Assembly (NCBI GenBank): GCA_964474685.1
Contig: CAYYTE010000033.1
Location: forward strand, 1 to 12,781
Direction: 5' to 3'
Length of the DNA stretch: 12,781 nt
Origin: UBA1737 sp964474685
GTDB lineage: Bacteria; Bacillota_I; Bacilli_A; ML615J-28; CAG-313
A program made the translations under genes and the position numbers. Within the stretch, counting starts at the first letter, position 1. Every line of letters begins with the position of its first letter. This document shows, one piece after another, positions 1 through 6,683 of the stretch. The notes beneath the pieces are model-generated. The model was not told the origin of the DNA, ran no database searches, and saw only the letters and a program-made list of their open reading frames with translations.

Positions 1-458
1 TTTCCCATTTGATCTTTTGTCGCTTGAATCTTTTTACAAATTACTTTAAATGCTTCTTTTTTCTCGATACGATAATCCATTTTATTTCCTCCATCTATGG
101 ATAATTTTACAGATAGACGACTAAATGTAACAACATTCGCACCTTTGCGCGCTTGCATAGGAGTTACTTTATGGAATTTCGAAAAAGCTCTTGAAAAGCC
201 CTCAGGTGTATCATAACCATATTTAAAAGCAATATCAATGATACGATCACTCGTGGTTATTAAATCCTCAGCTGCCTTCGATAATCTTCGATAACGTACA
301 TAATCACAAATAGAAAACCCACATAAAAAAGTAAACATTCTTTCAAAATGAAATAATGACGAATAGGCCTCATTCGCTACTTCTTCATAATTAATCGCAT
401 CTTCTAGGTGATCTTATACATAATCTAATGCTCTTTGAATTCCAGTTATCCAGTCCAT
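1..458 (-). pseudogene. AraC-family regulator with GyrI-like domain, in-frame stop at codon 15, 3' end outside window
   Basis: Conceptual translation from the ATG at 458-456 gives an AraC-type DNA-binding domain (two helix-turn-helix units, with FHFERMF, DYVRYRRLSKAAEDL, IDIAFKYGYDTPEGFSRAF as landmarks), followed from about residue 127 by the start of a GyrI-like effector-binding domain (MDYRIEKKEAFKVI). The gene leaves the window at position 1. A good SD (AGGGAGG) precedes the ATG at normal spacing, so this is the family start. Codon 15 is TAA (416-414), where relatives commonly have Glu (Y-I/V-E-E/D-H-L); GAA to TAA is one base change. No other stop or frameshift is seen in the remaining codons. 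The next in-frame start-type codon is Met41 (338-336), which would lose part of the first helix-turn-helix. It may be a fresh nonsense mutation or a base-call error. It follows the MATE gene by 104 bases, in which I see no convincing terminator or promoter beyond a lone TATAAT at 485-480. Such regulators often control neighbouring efflux genes (inference). Confidence 0.75.
78..92 (-). promoter_or_regulatory. Internal ribosome-binding site before the GyrI-like domain
   Basis: GGAGG at 92-88 lies 7 bases upstream of an in-frame ATG (80-78, Met127 of the broken AraC gene), exactly where the GyrI-like ligand-binding domain begins. The spacing is ideal. It could allow the effector domain to be made alone, or it may be a by-product of the codons for Asp-Gly-Gly-Asn-Lys. 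The rest of the domain lies outside the window. Confidence 0.3.
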
Positions 459-562
459 TCAATCCTCCCTTTCTGTATGATTATAGTATACTAGAGCTAC
501 AAGTTAGTTTCTTGATATATTTTGCGATGATGAGTCATTTCTAAAAGAATAACATCTATAGT

Positions 563-1885
563 TTATATTTCATCAATATTTTTTTGAATATTCTTTGATG
601 TTCTATTTGAAAATATAAACATTTCTATAATTCCCACAATCGAATGTAAAACAATACCAAAGCCAAACATTAAAATAATAGTATTCATATCCATCGTAAT
701 ATTATTGGTTATATATAATATATAAAATACTCCATAATAGAAAATATTCACAATCAAAGAAGTAATGAATGTATAAGAGGTTTTCCCATATCCTACAAAA
801 ATAGAATCGGGTATAATAGAAATTGCATAAAAGATATAAAATGGAAGTAGTTTTAGTGTAATAGATGTAATCATTTGATAATTCCCAAGTTGTTCTATGT
901 TTTTGAAAAAACTTGAATAAAAGGGAATAAAAACCGCCCATATTAAAACACTAAAGAACGCAATCATATAATAATTTGATTTATTTAATTCCCTATATTC
1001 ATTCTTACAATCATGTTTAATAACTTCCGATAAAGCAAGAATTGGTATTAAAAGTAGTTGCCAAATAAAGTTATTGGCAGCCCAGTAATTCCCTTGTTCC
1101 GAAACACTGTTCACCATCTTAGAAACCATTAAAGCATAAACAATATTATCCAAAAATTGCCCTCCACCACTGGATGCACCAATTTGAATCCAAGACATTA
1201 AAAGAGGAAAGTCGGAAATATGTAATAAACAAGGTAATATATACCTTCCTTTTATTAACAAAAGAATTCCACCAATAGACATAACTACATTTGAGACAAT
1301 ATTTGATATCGCCACTCCGTTTACACCTAGATGTGGTATAAGTGTCAAATCACAGACAATACCAATTAATACTTTTATGATTAAAAATATATAGACATTC
1401 CTTGCTTTACCAATTACAACAAATATTACATTGATAAAACTAGGAATAATCCCAATCGTAAAAGCAATTGTCTCTAGACTTAAATATTGAAAAACAACAT
1501 GAATATCCACTTCTTCTGGATTCATATATCCTACAAGTTTAATTCCATATATAAAAATAACAATAGAGAAAAGAGTATATATAATACAGGTAAGAATACC
1601 TGTTTTAAACACATTTTTTGAAAAGTTTTCTTTATCTTTTTTAAGGATTCTATTTAATAAAGAATATAAAGGAATAATTAAAAAAGCACGAATAGTTTCA
1701 TCAATTAAATCAAACCACTCCATTTGTCCTATTATATCAATTCCAGCACTATTGGAAGTGGTAGATATTAAATAGGTTTTAATAATCTCGTAAATTGCGG
1801 GAAATAAACTTAAGAAACATAATGCGAAAAATAATGAAAACTTAAAATCTTTTAAATTTGTAAATAACTTTTTTATTTTCGACAA
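563..1885 (-). CDS. MATE-family multidrug/metabolite efflux transporter
   Basis: A 440-residue polytopic membrane protein with about 12 hydrophobic segments, the size and layout of MATE (multi-antimicrobial extrusion) transporters, which expel cationic compounds in exchange for Na+ or H+. The stretch LIPHLGVNGVAISNIVSN (about residues 182-199) matches the conserved mid-protein motif of the family, and IGKARNVYIFLIIKVLIGI just before it is also family-like. The substrate cannot be predicted. The start is TTG (1885-1883) preceded by AAAGGGGA at about 7 bases; no ATG or GTG start is available in frame before an upstream TGA. It lies 24 bases after the 85-residue membrane protein, so it is probably the last gene of that transcript, and it is followed by the damaged AraC regulator. 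The family assignment is fairly secure, the function is not. Confidence 0.8.
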   Translation of the reverse strand: MSKIKKLFTNLKDFKFSLFFALCFLSLFPAIYEIIKTYLISTTSNSAGIDIIGQMEWFDLIDETIRAFLIIPLYSLLNRILKKDKENFSKNVFKTGILTCIIYTLFSIVIFIYGIKLVGYMNPEEVDIHVVFQYLSLETIAFTIGIIPSFINVIFVVIGKARNVYIFLIIKVLIGIVCDLTLIPHLGVNGVAISNIVSNVVMSIGGILLLIKGRYILPCLLHISDFPLLMSWIQIGASSGGGQFLDNIVYALMVSKMVNSVSEQGNYWAANNFIWQLLLIPILALSEVIKHDCKNEYRELNKSNYYMIAFFSVLIWAVFIPFYSSFFKNIEQLGNYQMITSITLKLLPFYIFYAISIIPDSIFVGYGKTSYTFITSLIVNIFYYGVFYILYITNNITMDMNTIILMFGFGIVLHSIVGIIEMFIFSNRTSKNIQKNIDEI

Positions 1886-1909
1886 TTCTAAGTCCCCTTT
1901 CCATATTTG

Positions 1910-2167
1910 TCACTTTAATAATGGAATAACAATAGATGCATTATATTGATAAATCAAAATAATACACATAAAGATTAAATAAACAAAACCAATGATAACA
2001 AATCCAATTAAGGCCCATTTCATAGCAAAATAGGATTTTTCTTTATTTGATTTAAACCAAACTAAATATAACACAATACCAACAAAAGGCAAACAAGCGC
2101 ATAGAATCGCGAGTCCTTTTGAATGGTTTGGATCTTTTTTTGTATTTAATGAATTCAATTCAATCAC
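1910..2167 (-). CDS. Small two-segment membrane protein, ribbon-less paralog of the neighbouring zinc-ribbon proteins
   Basis: An 85-residue protein with two hydrophobic segments (about 19-37 and 50-73). Its core LPFVGIVLYLVWFKSNKEKS followed by A-x-x-WALIGF aligns with FPLVGLILFLVWKDSKPRS and the following A-x-x-GAIIGF of the 124-residue neighbour at 2589-2963, so it is a paralog that lacks the N-terminal CxxC zinc ribbon. The function is unknown. The start is uncertain: GTG at 2167-2165 has AAGGA only 1 base away, while TTG at codon 4 (2158-2156) has it about 10 bases away. It begins 15 bases after the stop of 2183-2518 and ends 24 bases before the MATE gene, which indicates co-transcription. 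It may be an accessory membrane subunit of the cluster (inference). Confidence 0.65.
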   Translation of the reverse strand: MIELNSLNTKKDPNHSKGLAILCACLPFVGIVLYLVWFKSNKEKSYFAMKWALIGFVIIGFVYLIFMCIILIYQYNASIVIPLLK

Positions 2168-2182
2168 TTCCTTACGAGTTTA

Positions 2183-2518
2183 CTAAAACCACCAAAAGAA
2201 GAGACTTCCACATCCTGTTAATGATAATAAAAATACAATAATCAAACAGGAAAAAAAAGCGATTATAGGAAATAGTACTCCAATTAGAGCCCCTTTACCG
2301 GCTTGAAGTGAACATTTTGGTTTATCATCCTTCCATACTAGATAGAGGATTAACCCCGCTAANNNNNNNNNNNNNNNNNNNNNNNNNNNNNNNNNNNNNN
2401 NNNNNNNNNNNNNNNNNNNNNNNNNNNNNNNNNNNNNNNNNNNNNNNNNNNNNNNNNNNNNNGGACAAATTACCGCATCATCCAATAACTCAGCTCCACA
2501 ATGTTCACAATATTTCAT
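2183..2518 (-). CDS. Zinc-ribbon membrane protein, interrupted by an assembly gap
   Basis: The N-terminus is a zinc-ribbon start (C4-x-x-C7 and C18; the fourth Cys is in the gap). After the 100-N gap come a GLILYLVWKDDKP core and a second hydrophobic stretch rich in Phe and Leu, ending in FFWWF. Both ends closely match the 124-residue paralog 2589-2963; the first 52 coding bases of the two genes differ at about 10 positions, which indicates a tandem duplication. In the paralog the missing part is about 47 residues, so the real gap is probably nearer 130-140 bases than 100, and the total length is provisional. The start ATG at 2518 has SD AGGTGA. The predicted topology is a cytoplasmic ribbon followed by two membrane segments. 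The function is unknown. A hairpin stands just upstream (2537-2567). Confidence 0.7.
   Translation of the reverse strand: MKYCEHCGAELLDDAVICXXXXXXXXXXXXXXXXXXXXXXXXXXXXXXXXXXLAGLILYLVWKDDKPKCSLQAGKGALIGVLFPIIAFFSCLIIVFLLSLTGCGSLFFWWF
2363..2462. other. Assembly gap of 100 N
   Basis: Exactly 100 N inside the zinc-ribbon gene. Comparison with the intact paralog suggests a somewhat larger true gap. The near-identical paralog next door is a likely cause of the break. Confidence 0.95.
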
Positions 2519-2536
2519 AAATCACCTCAAATATAA

Positions 2537-2567
2537 AAAAACACAATAAAATAATTATTGTGTTTTT
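2537..2567 (-). terminator. Symmetric A/T-flanked hairpin between the two zinc-ribbon paralogs
   Basis: A perfect 13-base inverted repeat (2537-2549 with 2555-2567, arm AAAAACACAATAA) around a 5-base loop. On the minus strand it ends in TTTTT and lies 22 bases after the stop of 2589-2963 and 19 bases before the next start. The stem has few G:C pairs (CAC/GTG), so termination may be weak or partial. By symmetry it could work in both directions. Confidence 0.55.
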
Positions 2568-2588
2568 ATAGAATACAATAAAACTAAA

Positions 2589-2963
2589 TTATAGAATACT
2601 TAATAATGCCCAAATAGCTCCAAAAGAACCCGTACGAATTAAAGTCTGAAGTAAGATTCCATAAAGTATTGAAACAATCACATTAACGACAAATCCTATA
2701 ATCGCTCCTATTCCTGCAGCTTTGGCTGATCTTGGCTTTGAATCTTTCCAAACTAAGAATAAAATTAAACCAACAAGTGGGAAACAAAATCCTAGAAATC
2801 CCCATCCGAATTTTGAACCATAACTTTCAAGTTGGGGATTATTTATAGGTTGATTCAAAGCTTGTTCACTTGATTGTTTACTTCCCTCAACAGGGCATCC
2901 ACATTTTGGGCAAATCACTGCCTCATCTAATAATTCAGCACCACAATGAGTACAAAATTTCAT
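2589..2963 (-). CDS. Zinc-ribbon domain, two-segment membrane protein
   Basis: A 124-residue protein. Residues 4-21 form a zinc ribbon (C4-x-x-C7, C18-x-x-C21), followed by a polar, Gln/Asn-rich linker (about 27-50) and two hydrophobic segments (about 53-70 and 84-110). The first segment carries the FPLVGLILFLVWKDSKP core shared with the 111- and 85-residue neighbours. Zinc-ribbon/two-segment proteins are common in Firmicutes and mostly uncharacterised; the ribbon is expected to bind one Zn and face the cytoplasm. The start ATG has GGAGG at 7 bases. A strong promoter (2998-3026) lies upstream, divergent from cvfB, and a hairpin follows the stop. The family assignment is secure only to the level of domain layout. 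Confidence 0.8.
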   Translation of the reverse strand: MKFCTHCGAELLDEAVICPKCGCPVEGSKQSSEQALNQPINNPQLESYGSKFGWGFLGFCFPLVGLILFLVWKDSKPRSAKAAGIGAIIGFVVNVIVSILYGILLQTLIRTGSFGAIWALLSIL

Positions 2964-2997
2964 ATTTTTTCCTCCATTAATATATATTGTTAATCAA

Positions 2998-3026
2998 ATT
3001 ATATCATAATATTTTTAAATAATCAA
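2998..3026 (-). promoter_or_regulatory. Sigma-A-type promoter of the zinc-ribbon gene 2589-2963
   Basis: -35 TTGATT (3026-3021), 17-base spacer, -10 TATAAT (3003-2998), with TG one base before the -10 (extended -10). The predicted start of transcription is near 2991, giving a leader of about 28 bases before the ATG. Confidence 0.7.
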
Positions 3027-3051
3027 GTTTTTCAAAAATTATATCGAATAA

Positions 3052-3081
3052 TTGTTTTTATTTCTTATAATATGCTATAAT
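3052..3081 (+). promoter_or_regulatory. Sigma-A-type promoter of cvfB
   Basis: -35-like TTGTTT (3052-3057), 18-base spacer, perfect TATAAT (3076-3081) with TGC in front (extended -10). Transcription would start near 3088, so the leader is only about 14 bases, just enough for the GAGG SD before ATG 3102. Confidence 0.65.
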
Positions 3082-3101
3082 TACACCAAAGAGGTACTTA
3101 T

Positions 3102-3974
3102 ATGTCATATGTAGTTGGCGAATGCCAAACCCTAATTGTAAAAAGAGAAACTGATATCAGTTATACTCTAACAACACTTGAAGAAGGAGCAATGGATGAA
3201 ATCTTTCTTCATTTTAATCAAACCACAAGGCTCTTAAATATCGGTGAAAAAATCACTGCATTTTTATATTATGATCAAAAACATCGTCTTTGTGCAACAA
3301 TGGAAACACCACTTATTACAACATCAAAACTTGGATTTGTAAAAGTATGTAATGTTCTTGAAGGAATGGGGTGTTTTATGTCCATAGGTATTTGTAAGGA
3401 TATATTACTATCAAGCGACTTTTTACCTATTAATACTTTTGCTTGGCCAAAAATTGATGACGAGCTTCCTTGCATACTTAAAGTCAAAAAAGACCAATTA
3501 GTTGCTCGCATTATCAATCATTCGGATGATGAGTTAATTGCAAAACTTCATGATGAATCGAAAGCTCCGAAAATTGGGCAACATGTAGAAGCCATTGTAA
3601 CGAGACTTACGACCGATGGATTAGTACTATACACCAAAAACTATGATTATATCTTTATTCATCATAGTCTTACTCGCAAGAAATACCATCTAGGCGAAGT
3701 AGTTACTTGCCAAATCATAAATCAAAATGATCGTGGAGAATGGGATGCTACATGCATTCAACAAAAAGAATTTGAAATGTTTGATGATGCGGAAACAATT
3801 AGGCATTATCTTCAAACAATGGGAAAAGTAATTCCTTTAGGAAATAAATCAACACCGGAAGAAATTACCAAATACTTTCAAATGAGTAAGAGTGCATTTA
3901 AACGTGCAGTAGGGACACTTTACAAAAATAGAGAAATTGAAATAGAAGATAATCAAATTAGATATATAAAATAA
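3102..3974 (+). CDS. cvfB: CvfB/YitL-family S1-domain RNA-binding regulator
   Basis: A 290-residue protein, the usual family size. CvfB proteins have S1/OB-type RNA-binding domains followed by a winged helix, and in Staphylococcus aureus CvfB affects virulence-factor expression through RNA. Here two degenerate S1 units (about 1-65 and 70-135) are followed by a better S1 domain (about 155-215, from IGQHVEAIVTRLTTDGLVLY to YIFIHHSLTRKKYHLGE). The C-terminal winged helix (about 225-290) has the hallmark TPEEITKYFQMSKSAFKRAV and GTLYKNREIEIED. It is expected to be cytoplasmic. It has its own promoter and a strong terminator, so it is a single-gene transcript, divergent from the zinc-ribbon cluster and convergent with the glycosidase gene. 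The start ATG follows GAGG at about 7 bases. Its RNA targets are unknown. Confidence 0.88.
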   Translation: MSYVVGECQTLIVKRETDISYTLTTLEEGAMDEIFLHFNQTTRLLNIGEKITAFLYYDQKHRLCATMETPLITTSKLGFVKVCNVLEGMGCFMSIGICKDILLSSDFLPINTFAWPKIDDELPCILKVKKDQLVARIINHSDDELIAKLHDESKAPKIGQHVEAIVTRLTTDGLVLYTKNYDYIFIHHSLTRKKYHLGEVVTCQIINQNDRGEWDATCIQQKEFEMFDDAETIRHYLQTMGKVIPLGNKSTPEEITKYFQMSKSAFKRAVGTLYKNREIEIEDNQIRYIK

Positions 3975-4012
3975 GGGTTTAGCACTTGCTAAGCCCTTAT
4001 TTTCGTTTTTTT
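3971..4012 (+). terminator. Rho-independent terminator of cvfB
   Basis: A 13-bp stem (3971-3983 with 3988-4000, one T-G wobble) with a 4-base loop and a T-rich tail (TTTCG followed by seven T, 4001-4012). It overlaps the cvfB stop codon. On the minus strand the stem is followed by TTTTATA, so it may also stop transcripts of the glycosidase gene 4029-6101. Confidence 0.85.
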
Positions 4013-4028
4013 AATATAAAAACTAAAA

Positions 4029-6101
4029 TTAATTATTCTTCTTCTTTAATAATATTACAACAAGAGATAATAAAGACATCATATAAAGAAGATTTAAAGA
4101 CTTCTTACATCCCTTCTTCTCTGTTGTATCATCACTTGGAGGCGTAACTGGATCTGCATCCTTTTCAATTGTTACCTCGTTTGATTTAACTTCAATCGTT
4201 TCGCCATCGATTTGATATTCAATAACGAGTTGAAATTTATATTCAATACTACCAACAGTTAAGCCTTCAATTGTATATCTTGCATATTTTTCAGCACTAT
4301 CAAGAAGTACTTTCTCACCATTATATAATATATATACTTTTGTTATTGCTTTATCCGCATCAATTAGTTTATACCGGAAAGTTGCGGTTGTATCTGTTTT
4401 ATCTTTCAATTCAAATGTATCAATAGTAGGAAGATCAAAACTTAAAGTTTTTACCTTTTGAGCATCCATTTTACAAGCATATGTTTGTTTAGATACTGGG
4501 TCGTTATAGTCATAAGTAATATTCACATCATAACTAGTATCTTCAATTAGAGGAGTTACTTCATATGAATCATTATCCCCCATTGTATAAGTAATACCAG
4601 ATACATCTAATACTACATTTTTTACAATATCTTTATATTCATCTTTAACACCAAAGGTTAAAGAAGTTTTTGACTTTTTAATAATACTTATAGCATTAAC
4701 GGGTTGAACGAATTCACTTGTTTTAAAGTGAGTATTAAAACTACCTGCAGTAGTTTTCCCGTTCTCAACAATATCATAAGTTACATTTGCAAGATACTCT
4801 GTATTCGGAAGGAGATTTGTAAAAGCAGATATATTATTTACAAACTCTTGAGATACTCCATTTACTTGTACTTTTACATTCTTCACAGAATCACTAAATA
4901 TGGATTTGTGGGTATTAAGATTTACAGTGGCACTATAGTAATTTGTGTCTGTAACAGAAATATCAAAACCAGGGTCTTTTACAACGAGTAACACTGCATT
5001 TCCATCACTTCTTTCACCACCTGTATCGGAAGGATTATTTTTAACAACAAATTCTCCATTTTCTTCTCTCATAGCAAGAAGCGAAGAACCGCCGCCATCC
5101 ATAATATAACCTGAAACACAGCCACAACAACGTAAATATTCACCAAGTTCATAATAGCTAGAACCATAATCAGATTTATCCGTTGTCATAAGAACTAAAG
5201 ACCCATCTGCTTTAAAGCCAAATGCGGTACGGTTCTTTACAACATTCATATAGGAATAGCAAAAATCACCTACTGTATCCGCAATACTTGGAGTTGTTTT
5301 AGAGGCTTGATACATTGGTTTTCCATCTTTTAATAACTGACAAAAATAACCAAAAGCACTTTGAACATCTGCCCATTCTCCTGTATAATCAAAACTACTA
5401 ATAATATTTGTTCCAACCGTTAATCCTAAATCAGTACTTGATACAATATAACTAGCTCCCGAGAATACACCGCGGTCATAACCTACTTTTGTAANNNNNN
5501 NNNNNNNNNNNNNNNNNNNNNNNNNNNNNNNNNNNNNNNNNNNNNNNNNNNNNNNNNNNNNNNNNNNNNNNNNNNNNNNNNNNNNNNNNNNNNNACCACC
5601 TGTAGGAGTTCCCCAAGAAGGAGCTTGAAATACTCTTCCATCTTGTACTACACTACCAATCGGAGCACCGGTATTACTGATATCAAAGAAATCACCATTG
5701 ATGGCTCCTACAACCTTATAACCTGGGTGGGTTTCTTCATATTCTTTAGCAAGAAGTGTAGGACGTGTCATTTTCCACTTATCCGTAGAGGAAACAGAAG
5801 AATATTGAACAACCTGAACATTTCCTCCCTTTAAATCCGCTTCTAAGATATCTGTATTATAGTCATATAATCCACTATATAAACCATTTTTACTAACTAC
5901 TACACCATCATAATAAGAAGATACTTTACAACTGGTATAAGTAACCCCTTCACAAACAGTTGACGTAGTCAAATCTTGAACATTCGTAATTGTTTTTGAA
6001 TCTTTCCATGTGAATGCGGAAGCGCTTCCAATAGTTGCACAAAAGAAAGTAGCAACACAGACAAGTAATCCCAAACAACATTTTGATAACATTTTTCTCA
6101 T
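4029..6101 (-). CDS. Secreted phosphodiester glycosidase (NAGPA family) with Fn3-like repeats and C-terminal membrane tail
   Basis: About 690 residues as assembled, with a 100-N gap inside the catalytic domain. Order: Sec signal peptide (1-29, ending near GSASA); NAGPA/phosphodiester glycosidase domain (about 50-370) with the NGDFFD motif (135-140), PIGSVVQDGRVF, an FGFKADGSLVLMTTD strand pair and the DGGGSS motif (335-340), then PSDTGGERSDGNAVLLVV; three fibronectin-III-like repeats (about 380-475, 480-565, 570-650); and a Pro/Thr linker, Gly-Cys, a hydrophobic segment and KKKNN at the end. The family (N-acetylglucosamine-1-phosphodiester alpha-N-acetylglucosaminidase-like) cleaves sugar-phosphate diesters; in bacteria likely substrates are cell-wall or host glycans, and the substrate here is unknown. 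The tail suggests display on the cell surface. The SD GGAG is about 13 bases from the ATG, longer than normal. The reading frame is the same on both sides of the gap as drawn. The gene has its own promoter (6131-6159). Confidence 0.85.
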   Translation of the reverse strand: MRKMLSKCCLGLLVCVATFFCATIGSASAFTWKDSKTITNVQDLTTSTVCEGVTYTSCKVSSYYDGVVVSKNGLYSGLYDYNTDILEADLKGGNVQVVQYSSVSSTDKWKMTRPTLLAKEYEETHPGYKVVGAINGDFFDISNTGAPIGSVVQDGRVFQAPSWGTPTGGXXXXXXXXXXXXXXXXXXXXXXXXXXXXXXXXXXTKVGYDRGVFSGASYIVSSTDLGLTVGTNIISSFDYTGEWADVQSAFGYFCQLLKDGKPMYQASKTTPSIADTVGDFCYSYMNVVKNRTAFGFKADGSLVLMTTDKSDYGSSYYELGEYLRCCGCVSGYIMDGGGSSLLAMREENGEFVVKNNPSDTGGERSDGNAVLLVVKDPGFDISVTDTNYYSATVNLNTHKSIFSDSVKNVKVQVNGVSQEFVNNISAFTNLLPNTEYLANVTYDIVENGKTTAGSFNTHFKTSEFVQPVNAISIIKKSKTSLTFGVKDEYKDIVKNVVLDVSGITYTMGDNDSYEVTPLIEDTSYDVNITYDYNDPVSKQTYACKMDAQKVKTLSFDLPTIDTFELKDKTDTTATFRYKLIDADKAITKVYILYNGEKVLLDSAEKYARYTIEGLTVGSIEYKFQLVIEYQIDGETIEVKSNEVTIEKDADPVTPPSDDTTEKKGCKKSLNLLYMMSLLSLVVILLKKKNN
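5495..5594. other. Assembly gap of 100 N
   Basis: Exactly 100 N inside the glycosidase domain, between the NGDFFD/PIG motif region and the FSGASYIVSS region. The true size is unknown, so residue numbers after it are provisional. Confidence 0.95.
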
Positions 6102-6130
6102 AATCTTATTTCTTCTCCTTTTTCTATCTT

Positions 6131-6159
6131 ATTTTACAACAAAAACATGGATAAATCAA
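6131..6159 (-). promoter_or_regulatory. Promoter of the phosphodiester glycosidase gene
   Basis: -35 TTGATT (6159-6154), 17-base spacer, -10 TAAAAT (6136-6131). It lies downstream of the operon terminator at 6171-6212 and about 30 bases before the ATG at 6101, so the glycosidase is probably transcribed on its own. Confidence 0.6.
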
Positions 6160-6170
6160 ATCATTGAATT

Positions 6171-6212
6171 AAAAAATTGAAAAATCCCATTTGGAGAATT
6201 TTCCAAATGGGA
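6171..6212 (-). terminator. Rho-independent terminator closing the right-hand operon
   Basis: An 11-bp perfect stem (6185-6195 with 6202-6212, arm TCCCATTTGGA) with a 6-base loop. On the minus strand it is followed by TTTTT, CAA and TTTTTT (6184-6171). It starts 6 bases after the stop of 6219-6674. Confidence 0.85.
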
Positions 6213-6218
6213 ATCATT

Positions 6219-6674
6219 CTATATAAATAATGAAAGGGAATCACCAGGAATTCCTGTTCCTCCACCACCATTACCAATAATTGCAATGATCGTAATAAAC
6301 AGAAAAATAACAACAATGACATAGATAATAAATATAAGAATACTAAGTATTAAACCTACGATTGAACAAATAAATCCCGCTTTTGATTGCTTATAATTAC
6401 TGAATTGTTCTTTTGAGTAGGAACTATATGTCATCATTGTTACAATCGCAAAAACAAATCCGATAATACAACTAAAAGCAAAGACAATTGACAAAATACC
6501 ACAGATGAGTTCAACAAGGGAATTGTGAACTTTCTTTTTTTCAACTGCTGTCTCTTCTACCTTTTTATCATCATCATGAACAATAATTGTATAATCGAGT
6601 AGATTGGCTCCACAATGGCCACAAAACTCCGCATTATCTTCTACTTTACATCCACATTTTGAACAAACTTTCAT
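6219..6674 (-). CDS. Zinc-ribbon membrane protein, DUF4190-like body
   Basis: A 151-residue protein. Zinc ribbon C4-x-x-C7 and C18-x-x-C21, then a charged linker (about 30-50, with DDDKK and VEKKK), then two long hydrophobic blocks (about 53-83 and 98-133) separated by a polar loop with Tyr/Ser/Lys. The repeat-like layout GILSIVFAFSCIIGFVFAI / GFICSIVGLILSILIFII resembles DUF4190-type small membrane proteins (resemblance from memory, not a search). The end is Gly-rich (GNGGGGTGIPGD). The function is unknown. SD AAGGAGG stands just before the ATG. It is the last gene of the operon, 9 bases after the 139-residue zinc-ribbon gene and directly before the terminator. Confidence 0.75.
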   Translation of the reverse strand: MKVCSKCGCKVEDNAEFCGHCGANLLDYTIIVHDDDKKVEETAVEKKKVHNSLVELICGILSIVFAFSCIIGFVFAIVTMMTYSSYSKEQFSNYKQSKAGFICSIVGLILSILIFIIYVIVVIFLFITIIAIIGNGGGGTGIPGDSLSLFI

Positions 6675-6683
6675 AGTTCCTCC

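Noticed and set aside
414..416. Recoding or stop-codon readthrough at the TAA in the AraC gene
   Set aside because: No stop-codon reassignment is suggested elsewhere (TAA ends other genes normally) and no recoding structure is evident; mutation or a base error is simpler.
480..485. TATAAT as a promoter for the AraC-type gene
   Set aside because: No acceptable -35 box at 16-18 bases and no TG extension, so it is not listed as a promoter.
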